Positions 24,801-36,717 of a stretch of 64,000 bases of DNA are shown in pieces. The position numbers and the translations under genes are program-made. Under the pieces are notes generated by a model. The model saw only the letters and a program-made list of their open reading frames with translations. It was not told where the DNA came from and made no database searches. How positions within the stretch are numbered: the stretch's first letter is position 1; each line of letters opens with the position of its first letter. The stretch is from Karalla daura (lineage: Eukaryota > Chordata > Actinopteri > Chaetodontiformes > Leiognathidae). The stretch is from positions 9,962,509 through 10,026,508 of the forward strand of contig CM055196.1 of the NCBI GenBank assembly GCA_029224185.1, read 5' to 3'.

Positions 24801-25984
24801 CTCCTGTGACCAGGTTTAATCCTGGTCTGTCCTTCAACAACAAGAAAAGACATGCAAAAAATAACTTTCACAACTTTCACAGAACTATCAACATTTAAAA
24901 AAAGGTTTAACCTTGTGTCCTTCATGTGACTTTTTTTTATAAGGGAGCTACTGTCTATGCCACATTTTGGCACACTGTGTTTGCTCACTCTTTGGCCAAT
25001 CTCAGTTGAGTGTGGTTGCTTTATTGCTCTTCTTGGTTGTCAAGTCAAAGCTTAAATTCCCAAAGCACAACTCAGGAGGCAATTCTGCCTCCTGGCAGGA
25101 CAAACAGGCCAAATAAATGGTTGTGCTTTTATTTTCCAAGTCTCCCTTTTTTTTTTTTTACATTGTGTAAGATGTCCTTTCAGTCAGTTGCACTTAATAG
25201 CTGAGGTAATGTGGAGAGATTGGCTAATTGCTGGTTCACCTCTACTGTAGCCACTGCAGGTTTCCTGCAAGGGAAAAAGCCAAAAGTCCATGGGGAGGCC
25301 ATGGAAAGGACCAGCCATCTGGAGCAGGATTTATAAAGAAGCCCATGTTGTTCGGGTCTGTGGCTCTGACTGTCTCCATACAATATTTATGTGCAGGGTT
25401 ATAAGTTCGTCATATCTGATGGGCAAATAATTTTATTAATTTAATATAAGATGATAATCATTAACTGCTAAAACAGTTTAGGTTAAAGGTTCCCTGTGGA
25501 GGTGTTGACCTGTTTCAGCACCGTGAAGCTATTATTTCTGAGTGCATCTCAGGCACAAAGATACACATGAACATGAAACAAAAATCTGCCCTGTCTTCAC
25601 AAACTATTATTATCTATACAGGTGTGCGTCAAAATATGTAACAAAATGCAAAGGCATTGAAGGAACCTCTAACAGTGATTTCAAGTGAAGAACAGACAAA
25701 CTTGTCCACTAGAATTAGGATCCTGAAATGTATTTTACCATGAGACTATTTTCAGCTGCTGCTGCATGAAGGAAAGTATTTTGAAAAAACTAGTTGGGTT
25801 TTATTCTGTGAGTGTTTAATTGTGAACTGCACAAATGTGTTTGTTGACCTTTAAAGGAGCACCAAACAAATTTTTGCTTGTTTGCAGACCTGTGTGTTCA
25901 TCTGGTAGTCAAGGTGCATTTTTAACAAAGGAGAATGATTTCTCTTAAGCTGTGTCTCTGAATCTGTGCAAGCTTGTTTGTGCA
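21851..25984. other. Long non-coding stretch, no gene confirmed
   Basis: About 4.1 kb of AT-rich sequence with an imperfect TG patch at 23876-23908 and homopolymers at 23640, 23683, 24337 and 25150. The longest frame is 102 codons (22688-22996) and is opposed by another on the minus strand. Nothing supportable as a gene, RNA or transposon. Confidence 0.5.
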
Positions 25985-26038
25985 TGTCTGTGTGTGTATG
26001 TGCACGCGTGTGTGTGTGTGTGTGTGTATGTGTGTGTG
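25985..26038. repeat. Imperfect (TG)n microsatellite
   Basis: TG repeats interrupted by TATG, CACGCG and TATG units. The pattern indicates an older, interrupted array. Confidence 0.85.
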
Positions 26039-26291
26039 GAACATGAAAACTCCAAAGTTATTATCACCAGATAGCACCCTAGGGCCTTTGGCAGACAACT
26101 GAGAACTAAGGCCATTTCATTGTGTTGTTTGCGAGGCTTAGCAGCTGTTCTCAGAACAACTCTGCTGTGTGTAAGATGGGGAAAAGGCCACATTCCCTGT
26201 CATTAAACTGTTTCAGTTCACTCACAGGTGTAGGAACTATTGGTCTGTTCAGCAAATCTATTGATACTTGGGGGGATCACCAACTGTAAGA

Positions 26292-26295
<4 letters not shown>

Positions 26296-26324
<29 letters not shown>
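26296..26324. repeat. (TA)n microsatellite, left flank of a small transposon
   Basis: A 29-bp perfect TA/AT run immediately left of the small inverted-repeat element described next. Confidence 0.9.
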
Positions 26325-26326
<2 letters not shown>

Positions 26327-26432
26327 TGTTCAGGAAATTCATTCCTGAGTATATGGATCAAACTCGACTCCAAATTCTCGAATATATGGATCCTGGGTCA
26401 ATCCGTGGATTAATTTACTGAACGGAATGCCA
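26325..26432. mobile_element. Small MITE-like inverted-repeat element between TA tracts
   Basis: The left end carries GTTCAGGAAATTCAT and the right end ATTAATTTACTGAAC. Reverse-complementing the right end gives GTTCAGTAAATTAAT, 13 of 15 identical to the left. Inside are two direct copies of TATATGGATC (in GAGTATATGGATCAAAC and GAATATATGGATCCTGG). The element is about 108 bp, has no coding capacity and is bounded on both sides by TA-repeat sequence, as expected if it inserted at TA. That makes it MITE-like. The transposase superfamily cannot be told from this alone, although TA target sites are typical of Tc1/mariner and of some others. Confidence 0.55.
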
Positions 26433-26571
<139 letters not shown>

Positions 26572-26760
26572 ACGCACAGAAAAAGAACACCATTATAAAT
26601 ACATTGTGTGAACAACACACATTCTGTATCCTTAGGCCTTTTATTTCTCCCTTAGGTTAAACTTCCCAGTGTTTATGTACAGTTGGCTGAGCTGCGTATC
26701 CTCCCTCCTGCACCTTCTTCTGCAGTTTGTCTTTTTCATTGTCTTCACTTCCCCACACAG

Positions 26761-26889
26761 CACGCCATCACAAAGAGCAGTGCACCTGCCACAACAGACT
26801 GATTGAACAAGCAGAGGAGTGTGTTGCCAGTGCTGAAGGACATGGGCCTCCTACCCCACTGCACTATCTCTGTGTCCTCTGTCTGGAAG
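26761..26889 (+). CDS. Candidate internal exon (129 bp, phase 1-1), gene not recognised
   Basis: The acceptor has a long pyrimidine tract (26727-26756, with TTGTCTTCACTTCCCCACACAG), and the donor reads GGAAG followed by GTGACA at 26890. Only one frame is open: two bases, 42 codons and one base, so the exon is symmetrical (phase 1-1), as is common for extracellular modules. The peptide starts R-H-H-K-E-Q-C-T-C-H and has five cysteines at about positions 7, 9, 20, 37 and 40. The same frame stays open to 27074 if the donor is not used. It is compatible in phase with the candidates at 21775-21850 and 33163. I do not recognise a family, and a chance open frame beside a chance acceptor remains quite possible. 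Confidence 0.25.
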
Positions 26890-27149
26890 GTGACAGGTGT
26901 CCCCCCATCACTCATTTCCTTCTCTGCTGCACGTTTGGAACAATAAACAATAGAAAATTCATCTGGGAACGTCTGAAACAGGCAGGAGGCAGAGTACAAT
27001 CTGAGGCCGAAGTGATACAGAGACAGCCATTACTGGCGCTGCACCAGTCAAGCCACACAGGTCAGCGAGTTTAAAGTCAATTAGATGTTATAAAATGTTT
27101 TTTGGTCAAAGGTGTGTTTTTGGACAAAGTATGTATTTCTTATCTTTCC

Positions 27150-27440
27150 TGTAACGCCTACTGTAGTCGGTCAGTCCCACACAACCCTTGTTAGCTCAGC
27201 CCCGTTTCCATAGTTTCCTCCAGTCAATTTCTTTCCTCATCTCCTCACCTGACCTTTCTCACCTGTGCCTCCCTCCCTTGTTAGTTTAGTTTGTATTTTA
27301 GACCAGTTTTCAGCTCAGGTGTCTGGTTGGTCTGGCCTCCTTCTGTGTTTTTTCAGTAAATAGTTATGCTTTTGATCCACTCTTCCTGCTGTCCCCTGCA
27401 TTCCCTCCCACCTGCTTTACTTTGATTGTGGCACATGTGC
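27150..27440 (+). repeat. Pyrimidine-rich non-autonomous transposon fragment (family 4)
   Basis: T/C-rich on the plus strand, with CTCCTCACCTGACC, CTCACCTGTGCCTCC, TTGTTAGTTTAGTTTGTATTT, CAGCTCAGGTGTCTGGTTGG, a TCAGTAAATAG poly-A-signal-like site, TGCTTTTGATCC and CCTGCTGTCCCCTGCATTCC. The order of words (CACCTG words, TTTAAG/TTAGTTT, AATAAA-like, CCTGCATT) is that of the 3' half of the element type also seen at 18206-18695. No terminal repeats are visible. Confidence 0.45.
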
Positions 27441-29589
27441 TATTTGTTTTGCCTGGTCCATAGATGGATTTTTTTTTTTTTTGTCAATAGCATAAGAAAA
27501 CAGTTCTTTTCCATAAAGCAATAATGACTGTGATGGAGGTGCAGTGCAAATCCAGTGAATGAGGCAAGCAAAGCTTGAACAGGATAGTGATGCCATACAC
27601 TATATTTGCATTGGAGAGACAAGTTAGGCAACATAATTTTCAGTGCCTAAAACAAAAAAATTCCAAACTCCTAGAGCAAGTATGAGTCATCTTATGTTTG
27701 CGTGCCGGTGTATTTTTGTTTAACATGATTGCAGCCTGTGGTGCACACATGAAAAGCACACACAAAAACCACATACTATTCTGTGCCAAAATAAAGCCGT
27801 ATGTGTCTCTTTTTCTCTTGTGTCCATTTTATTTAATAGTTTTAGCTAACATAAAATAAAGTCTACTGCATTGCAGTGGAGTCTGATTTAATTTATCCAA
27901 ATCTCCATCATCTTTCCTAAATTATACCTCACCTAATTCAAGCTTGTGGCGTTAATGGATCTGAGCGTATCCCATTCATGGGCTGAAATGGATTTTGGTC
28001 TCTTTGAGAAGAAGTGATGAAATGTAACAACATTTCCTTTCCTTTTCCCTTTACGTACCACTCTTCTTTGTCCTCATCCTTGAGTCATCATTAATCATTT
28101 TCCTGTCTCACCGAACACGATCTCACAACTCCACCCATCATGGGATGTTTGTTGTGACGATAAACCATAATGCAGTGAAGAAATAAGTAATTGTGTTCGT
28201 AACACTGTCCTAAATTAGCTATGTCAGGCTTTCAATGAGTCCAAATTTGAGGTTCTCAGGTTGTCATTTTTAGAAAATCCCATTTGAAAGACAATGCTTT
28301 CAAGTTTGCATCTGAATTAATGGAGGGATAAACAGTGTGTTTCACAGGGGAGCAGCAGTTTATGACTTTTCAAATTAGTCATTTGAAAATGATGATTTTT
28401 TATTATTTTTTTTAAGTTTAACTTTGACATCCATCATTTAAGCAATTGATTCCAGCTCAGCCATGGGAATTGAGAAAATGAGAAAAATGAGAAATGAGAA
28501 AACAGACACCCTAAAGGGGACTCAAAGTGCCTATTTTAGCAGTTGTAATAACATAAATGGTTTATGGTGATGTAATATCTAAATGAATTGCATGAACATG
28601 GTCAATGTTAAATATTTACAGCCAAAGTGGATTTAACATTCTATATTATAAAGTCATATTTGTATGCATAAAACATTTGTTAGCGTGAGTAGATTCCTGT
28701 GAGCAGATACTGTCTGTGTAAAACAATCTAGTTGAATGGCTCTCCCAAATCATATTATCAGTAGCTATTTACCGATTAGCAAATGTAACTTTTCAGCTCC
28801 TTTCAGCTTTCTATTCTTTGTTAGGTCATTTTAGGTCAGCATTTTTGTTTCACCTCTTTTTCTACATTGGGATCTGCAAGGGTACTTTGTATGGGTTGCC
28901 GCTATTTGTAACCCAAATCCAGGCAGTCAGATGAGGAAATCAACAGTCCGTCTGCCAATCACACACAATTAAACCAAAATGTCTCCTTTTCCCCGGGGTG
29001 ATCTCCCACATCTATTGCAGAAAGATCAACAAGCCAAAGAGAAAAACAGAATGAGCTCTTGTTTGGTATTCAAATATGGGCTTTGCATGGTTTTGGATAA
29101 CAAGGTGTCTTTCTGTATTTTCTATTTCAACTGTAGTTTTATTCACCTGTGAACTTCCCCTGTATTTTTTTCACAGAATGGTTACAGGTCTCATCAATAT
29201 TTTTGCATATGAATAGATGAAGGGCTTTCAAGATTAACAAGTAAGATACAGCTATGACAAAATACATGTAACAATGTGAATTGGCATGAGTGTCATAAGT
29301 TTTTTTGAACTGTGTTTTTTTGCTTTGACCTTTTTCAGTATATGTTATAAACTGAGAAGAGTTTTTCTTCTCATCCCAAGAAGTGTGTTTTAAAACTGAA
29401 CTAATGACCTAAATTGGAAATCAGTTATTATCTTGCGTTTGTGCCATGGATCATGGTTAAAGGAGGATTTGAGTTGTTTTTTAAAACTTTCAGTGTATGA
29501 AATTTTTTAAAAATCAAAGTTCTGTTTTATTGTTCCTCACTACCAGAGATATTGTGAAATACTTGGATAGCCATCATGTGCATGTGCAG
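27441..29589. other. Non-coding stretch, no gene seen
   Basis: AT-rich, with a GAGAAAAT-type degenerate tandem patch at 28471-28502 and poly-T at 27470-27482. No frame above 65 codons. I see no gene or transposon. Confidence 0.55.
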
Positions 29590-30430
29590 ATTCACCCTCC
29601 AGAGGCTGTTTAGCCAGTTCTCATCCCCGCCTAGCGACAACAGCTCAGACTGTGTCGGTAAGCATTTGCTTTTTCCTTGGCAGTGGGTGTCCTTCATTCT
29701 CATTCTGAGAGCGCCCGATGCCTGTTGTCCACACCCACAGTGTAGGATCATTGACGACCTACTTACCATGAGCTATGATATGGTAGCTTGGATGATGAGC
29801 ATTGGGAACTCCTTTCCCCACCTGCTCCAGGTTTTATCTAAGAGCCTTCAAATGACTGGAGCCAGTGCTTCACTCCCATTTGCCTACAAGACCAGGAGCT
29901 TGCTTGGGAGACTGATATCCACCTTGACTTTGGCCCGGCACCAAGTGTAGCTTGTCCAGTCCTGTTTGTCAGAGCCATGTTAGGTGGACTCTCCGCACAC
30001 TGCAGGTCAAATGTTTGGACCGGCAACCCAGCGGGCTTTGGAGTCAAGTGACTGACTTATGTCAGGCAGTCTTTGTCTAGGCCCAAAAACGCTACCACCC
30101 AAATCCGGCAGTCAGTGTTCGGGGGGAGTCATTACAACAGGGTTGTCTCCATAGGCACCCTCTCCAGCCTGCTTTTGGGTGCCTAGGGACAAAGCACCAA
30201 TATGGGTGTTGTCACTCAACACCAGCCCTTTCTCCTCACAACATCTAAGCCACTGGGAAGCCAGTGGCTCAACTGACCTCAGACCCTTGGGTGTTGTTAA
30301 CTCTTTCCAAGATGTACATGTACATGTACATGTTCAGCTCAGGCACAGACTCCCCAAGTTCAATGGGGTCAGGGTGACTATTGTAAAGCGGGAGGTTTCA
30401 GTGTTTCTGGGGAAGGACGCCATATAGTAT
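29590..30430. other. Unexplained GC-richer block, possibly an old transposon or diverged exon
   Basis: For about 840 bp the sequence is visibly GC-richer than both flanks, with stop-poor frames on both strands (29576-29950 plus, 124 codons; 29838-30047 minus, 69 codons; 30179-30427 plus, 82 codons). A good acceptor (TTTGCTTTTTCCTTGGCAG) ends at 29683. The plus frames break at 29950 and lie in different registers, so if coding the block is disrupted. I recognise neither a repeat nor a protein family here. A decayed element or processed pseudogene would fit the abrupt composition change. Confidence 0.35.
30313..30333. repeat. (TGTACA)3.5 self-complementary hexamer repeat
   Basis: Three and a half perfect copies of the palindromic hexamer TGTACA within the GC-richer block, so the whole array is its own reverse complement. 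Confidence 0.9.
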
Positions 30431-32737
30431 GTACAAAGTTTGGATAGATCGAGAAACTGGAAACGAATTGATTTGTTTTCTTGCTCAAAAAAATGATGAG
30501 GGATTTCGCCCCTTCCTCACTCAATTTCTGTTGGGTTAATCTGGTTCAATCTCAGATGGTTGTATACAGGGAACACACCCATCCAGTTATTTTATACCAT
30601 CTCTGATGGTCAGGAAAATGAAATTGAATGAGAGTGACAAATGTAACTAAGGTTTTATGAATTCTGGATGACTTGTCACTCAGAATCTTGACAATAATAT
30701 TAAGGAGACCAGCTTGCGTAGTAGCTTGCGTAATGCAGATCACGTGACTTTGTTGGTGTTATGTCTCTATCTGTGCATACGTGTGATAGATATCCAGGTA
30801 TTCCATATTTTCTCTGGAGGTCATCCAGAATTCATAGAGCCTTAGTTACATTTGAAACTCTTGATTTGCTTCTTGAGTTACCACAGCTTTATTTTGGATA
30901 AGTTAGTTATCCAGTGGTTAAGGAGGTACATACTGTTGATGTATACCCTAAATGTGCAGTTTGTAATCATACTGAGATATCTTATTTTCAAAAATTAAAA
31001 AACTTAAAGCCTGGAAAGCAATCTGGTTGGCACCCCAAGGCTTTAAACTTAATATTAAAAATACAATGCAATTAAAAACTTTAAAAGGAAAACAAACTGT
31101 CACAACATATGGTCAAAGAAAAAAAATAACATCTTGTGTGTGCTCCCCCCAAATTCCATCATTGGCTGTGGCTTCTTCTGAAGTACTTTTTAAACTAACA
31201 GATGACATTATGGTACAAACAGACATCATGCCTGTCTCTTTCTACTGCAAAGTTGCCATCTTGAAAAACACCTAGGAAAACTAGAACTGCAGTGACAAAG
31301 GGATTGTAATGGTGGCAAAATGTCCAGGAGGGACAACAAATAACATTGAAAACAGGCCATGGCTTTGCCCCTGTTCACGCAGGGAGCAATTATTCATAAA
31401 ATGATCCTGGTTATGTTATTACTGGAAGAGGTTCACAGCCTTGTCATACATCCTCCAGGTAGACATTACAAAGCAACACATTTTGCTCACCTGGTCTTCA
31501 GCCAAGTAAGCAGATTTTGTTTTCCAAAATCTGTCCACATGAGATATTGTTCTTTGTTATGGACATAAATAAAATCACTGCAAATATTTGCAGAAAAAAT
31601 AAAAAATAAATAAAAGCATTATATGTCCGTCAAGCTTGTACTTGATGAAATAAATGTGGAGGTTGACTTTGCAAGTAGGTTATAATGACCCAGATTTCTG
31701 TTTATTGTCAGAGGGTGCGCACTACACAGAACATATCATGGAGGCAGGAGAGAAGGCCTAGCTATGAAGAAAATAAGCATTTCACCTAAGATTAGGATTC
31801 ATTAGATGAAGCCATTATAGCTTATGAACTAGAAATCTTACTTAAACCACCTGGATGTACATACCAACTACAAAGACTCAAAGACAAAGTCATTTTTAGT
31901 ACTAGTAGACCAAGGTAGCTTCCGGGTAGCTAAATATAAACAAGTAATTCCTTCCAATCTTTATCGAACCCATTTTGTATGTAAACAGTATAGCAGGTAG
32001 GGGTTTGCAGTCAGCTGAGGCAGGGTTGGCAGTGCCTATGTATTCATTTGTTTTGATTGTTTCAAATTGTAATAATAGAGGTATACAATGTGTTGTTTTA
32101 ACAATACGAGGAATGCTTCTGTGAATAAAAACATTCTTTCAGTGTTATCCTGATGTGAACACCAGGGGCTGAGGCAGACTCTGCCTGTTTCTTTTCACCT
32201 TAAGAAATGAATGTGAAAGGTTCAATAAGTTTGCACATGCAACGTCTCTTCTCACGCTGTTTTCAATGGGCATCATTGAGGCACAGCACAGTGGGTCCTT
32301 TCCACAAGGGCTTGTAATGGTGTTGTCAGCGTACAGTGATGACTGCTGGTTAAATATGGAAATCACTGGTCTCAAAGGTTTTTTCTGGCTTGATATTTGA
32401 GAAAAAAGAAATGCAATATAAACCAGGAAACCAACACTTGACCCGAATGATTTAACACACAGGAAGGGCAGAAGATTGTGAGGAGCTGTGCTGTTGAGAT
32501 AGAGGTGTTTTTTGTGCTCTTGTCTCAGGGTGCTGTCAGTCCTGTAGAAATGTAAAAGGTATGTCTCTGAAATGTGGCAGTAATTGTGTGCACTTGCATG
32601 TAATCATGTTTAATCCACTGACATGAATAGCTAAATCTTTGACAGATTTACAGTTTTATTCTACCTAATATATATTTTTTGCATGCACAATACAATTTGA
32701 GGTCTTGTTGCCTACCCTGCCACGGACCTTACTACAT
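30431..32737. other. Non-coding stretch, no gene seen
   Basis: AT-rich with a short direct repeat at 30711-30732 (AGCTTGCGTA twice, separated by GT). Frames do not exceed 82 codons and lack splice context. Confidence 0.5.
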
Positions 32738-32952
32738 GTTACTGATTGCAGGGGTCTGTGGACCTTTCTCTAGCATACATGCAGTGAAAACAGGAAATAC
32801 ACCTTGAACATATTTTCAGTCAATCACACCTCGGGGCATTTAGAGTCTTCAATTGACCTAAACATGTTTTTGGACTATGGGAGGAGTACACAGAGAAAAT
32901 CCATGAAAAGACAAGGAGGGACTAAGCACTTAACACAAAAAGGCCCTCAGTC
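32738..32952 (+). repeat. Family-1 interspersed repeat fragment
   Basis: TGCAGGGGTCTGTGGACC leads into AATCACACCTCGGGGCATTT, AGAGTCTTCAATTGACCTAA, ACATGTTTTTGGACTATGGGA, then ACAGAGAAAATCCATG and AAAAAGGCCCTCAG. This is the classical family-1 order with the core well preserved. It is the clearest copy of the central part in the window, although the AACATGCAAACTCC block is degraded. Confidence 0.75.
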
Positions 32953-33162
32953 TTTCTGTGGCTGAGCTGAGGTACCTCTTGTAAATATGTTGATTAAATT
33001 AACCATGGAAAATTGCATAAAGTGTGTGTGGATGAGTAAAGTGTGAGTGAAAAAGTGAAAACTAAACAGAAAAGCAACCTAATCTGTGATGTACATATTA
33101 TGGAAGAAGAGACAAATCCTATGAAAGCAGTCCTTTTGTATCCCTGGCTGCTCCTTCTTCAG

Positions 33163-33275
33163 GTGCATCCAACAACTCTGATCGACAAGCCAGACAACTG
33201 GAAGGAGGCAGACAGAGAGGCCTTCACAGTCGATTCATTCGTTTATTTATGCGGATGTGTTGTGTCTGTCAGTAG
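33163..33275 (+). CDS. Candidate exon, possibly terminal, gene not recognised
   Basis: A strong acceptor (CTGGCTGCTCCTTCTTCAG, ending at 33162) precedes a segment that, entered in phase 1 (two bases first), encodes 36 residues starting A-S-N-N-S-D-R-Q and then reaches TAG at 33273-33275. In that frame the peptide is rich in Arg and Gln and contains an N-N-S sequon-like triplet. The frame starting directly with GTG is also open, to 33378. The phase matches the end of the candidate at 26761-26889. A second acceptor (ending 33316) and a strong donor (CACACAG followed by GTCAGT at 33357) delimit a possible 40-bp microexon just downstream. None of this identifies a gene. Confidence 0.2.
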
Positions 33276-36200
33276 CTGCTCTATTCAGCTTCTTAAAGTC
33301 ATGTTTGTTATTGTAGAGCCCCAGGGTTTGGCTGAATTTCGAGGACATCCACACAGGTCAGTACAAGCTTTTGGCTGATAGGATTCAGAGAGTCCCCCAC
33401 TGTGGCATGTAGATGCCCGCTGTGAGCAGCTACACACATATGTCAAATGTGGAATAACACATGAGAAATCGGAGCTGAAGCACACCAGTTCCTGTGGCCA
33501 TAGACAGCGCTTCAGCACAAACACTGTCATTTTGCTAAATCTCAACTGCCACACACTGTCCTAAATAAAAATTGCTTTCTGTATATGAGTGTTTGACAGC
33601 AGAAAAAAAAGTGCAGTCGTAACCTATTTGTATATGGCGCTGACGCCACTAGACGCCATCTGCTCAGACAGTGAAATTGTGCCACATGTTTATTTATTTA
33701 TTTATTTGTTTGGTTTGCATTCCCATCTATCTAAATTAAACTTGTCATCCTCCAAATAAGGTGGCTGTCAAAATACCAGAGGCTACCAGCGATGACTTGA
33801 CAAGGAAATAAATAAATAGTAACTTTGCAGGTTGTGGTCAGCAAAAGCTCCTGCTACCACAGTCTTAAGAAAAAAAAACAAAAGAACAAAACAATCAGCT
33901 TGCCTAGACTTGTGTAGAACAGTTTTGCAAGAAGCATGTAGCTTGGTACATGTAGAAAGAGAGTATGCTTTATGTTTAGAGCTATGATAACATCCTCTGC
34001 TTCTGAACAGCTGCGAAGTTATTGCAGTGCTAATTTCCTCTCTGGAGCGAGGATTGGTATCAGAATTGGCAGAGGTTCACGCCTGAAATATGGGGAGCAA
34101 GGGAACGGAAAGCACAGAGGAGAACAGAAAACACTTGCCCCTGACTCCCCCTACCTTCAGTGAAGCAATTACGTTATAATCTATTGGTTGTTTGAGAATT
34201 TCTTTCAGATTTATAGCATCTGTCGAGGCTTAATAAGGTGCTGATGTCTGATTTATAGTGCTTTGGGCAATGTTTCATGAATAGATTTTCAAAGCAACAT
34301 TTGAAATACGTCTTTGAATATGAATTAAATATATTTTTCACGTTAACCTTGGATGGCACATTTTCAGAAGGCCATGTTTAAGGCAACATGCATTTCACAG
34401 TCCTTTCCCTGTCATGCAAACACAGAATGCACTGATTGAAAGTGAAAAAGAGGAGTGCCAATACAACAACTTGATGGCAAATATTTCCAATTAAAACACG
34501 TCCTTCATAGAACATTTTATCTCGTGCTATCCACCGAGGGTAAAAATCATGAACACAAAGTACACAAACCACAGAAGCATAGATCAGAGCCATCGCAATT
34601 ATGCAATTAGGGTGGAAGCAACTTCTTTCAGCTTCCCTTGACAATTTTTTTCTCTTTATCAGAGAAAAACAAAAAGGCTTGAGATTTTCAGACAATGAAA
34701 ACGTGGGATGGATAAACTACATGCTATCTAAGAATTATTGTTATAATTATTAAAGGGAGACATTTCAGGGCGGTAATGATATGTTTTTCCTTTTATTTTC
34801 CTTTTTTTCCCCAATTGTGTTGCCTTTTTCTTGAATTTCAAACAATGACCCACTTCCTATAGGATTAAAGGCTCTATTAAAGCCTGCAGCCAGATCCAGT
34901 TGTTCTTTAAAATAATCTCTACAATGTGTAAAATCATTTCTGGGCTTAATAACCAGTGCAGCAGGGAGACTAGAAACAGGGAGAATAAAATTGTTATGCA
35001 ATCACATACACATATACAAGTTCTGTATCATAACAGCAATGGAAGCAATAGAACTGTTGAAAAACTGTGTTGTAAAAATCAAATTAAATAGCATATTGTT
35101 GATGCTATTAGGTAGTAAAATGTGAAAATGATCATTGTAATCTTAGGTTGATCTACAACATTTTGCATTTAGAAAGAAGCAAATTGTTTTGCTGTGTGAA
35201 GTTTGATTGTTATTATTACGGGTGAGAAAGTAGTTCTGTGTTTGTTACATATAAAAAAGAAGGGCAGTGAATAATGTTGTTGCTTAAAAGTCTCCAGTTA
35301 GTATGTCCCCCCCTTGTCTGAGTGGATTTTTTCCAAGTACGCTGGTTTCCATCACAGTCCAAAGAGTTTTAACACAGTTGCATGACTGGTGAAAAGTGGT
35401 ATTGTGTAGGCTGAATCTTGACTGAATATTAATGACTTTGTAAGGCTGATAGTAAAGAATGTCATTGAAAAGAACTGTAATATAGTGATGAAAGTCATTC
35501 AAAGGGCCCCAGAAACTAAGACAGAGAAGAGTTTTATGGACTGAAATGAAGAAGACAGATGTGTTTGTTGACATGAGTGTTGTTAGCTGTTGAATAAATC
35601 ACACACAGAGACAATCTGTGAGGAAATGAGAGGCACTGCGTCCTCATTGCTCTTCTTTGACCTAAAGCGGGTCATGTTTTGTTGCCATGGTTTTCATCCC
35701 TAAGATATACTCTTTGCATAACACACTGTACATAGATTAGATTTTCCACTGGAGATGGAAATCAAAAACTTTCAAGCTATAATTAGCTCCAGAAAGAATT
35801 AAAAATCAATGATCGGTTTACTTGTGTGTGAAATCTAAAATTAATTTCGAGACATTTTTGGTTGCAGATGCCTCTCTGGTCTTTGTGCCTTTTGAACAGG
35901 ACCAGATAAGTGTAGATTGCATAACAATTATAGATATTGTGTTGGGTGTCACAATAATCAGATTAAATGGAAAGGCCAATGCAATGTGCTGCAAGGGATT
36001 AGATAATAATGGAGAAAGTTGTGCTGGATATTTCTATAAAAAAATAGAAAAATCTCTGTAGGCCAAATCTCCAGTATTTTGAGACAAAATGCCACAGTTT
36101 ATTGTATTGATTGCCTCAAAGGTGTAAAGCATTAAATTATTGTCCAGAAGTTACTTATCTTAATAAAAAAAATGGAATCAGGGCTCCCTGCAGGACACTG

Positions 36201-36717
36201 TAGATTGTCTCCAAAATATTGTTGTATGTCATAAAAGGCATCACTGCTGCTTTGCTGAGATTATTTTCTCTAAAACTGAGATTGGAAACTGCTCTTAGAG
36301 GAAGGCCTGCAGCTACCCACTGAGTTTCATGGAAAAATATTAGATTTATTAAATGTAAGGAGCCTTTAGTCATGTCTTACATCCCCACCCAAAAAAAGTG
36401 TTTTTAGTGTTAATGCAAATAACATTCTGAAAATCACATCTTTGTTTTTGTCATCTTCCATTGAATAGCTTCACCACAGTGCAGTGTGCTGCTACACAGA
36501 AATCCAAATTCTTGTTTTTCATCTCTGTAGTTGGGGACAGAGACACTAACAACTCTGTTTTGTGTCCTTGCAGTTAGCATTGTGCTTATACTCTATTCTG
36601 CTGGCACTAAAGCCTCCACTTTTCTGATTTCTTACCTGGGAGAGCCTGGGGTTTGTGGCTGTTGTTGTGGCGGTGGTGTGAGACACACAATGAGTCAGAC
36701 TCAACTATAAGGGCTTT
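33276..36717. other. Non-coding stretch, no gene seen
   Basis: AT-rich, with a (TTTA)n patch at 33689-33708 and A-tracts near 33870. The longest frame is 105 codons on the minus strand (34378-34695), without splice support or a recognisable pattern. Confidence 0.5.

Noticed and set aside
29658..29683. GTAAGC followed 26 bases on by a good acceptor, looking like a tiny intron
   Set aside because: 26 bp is far below the minimum length for a vertebrate spliceosomal intron. Only the acceptor could be used with a distant donor.
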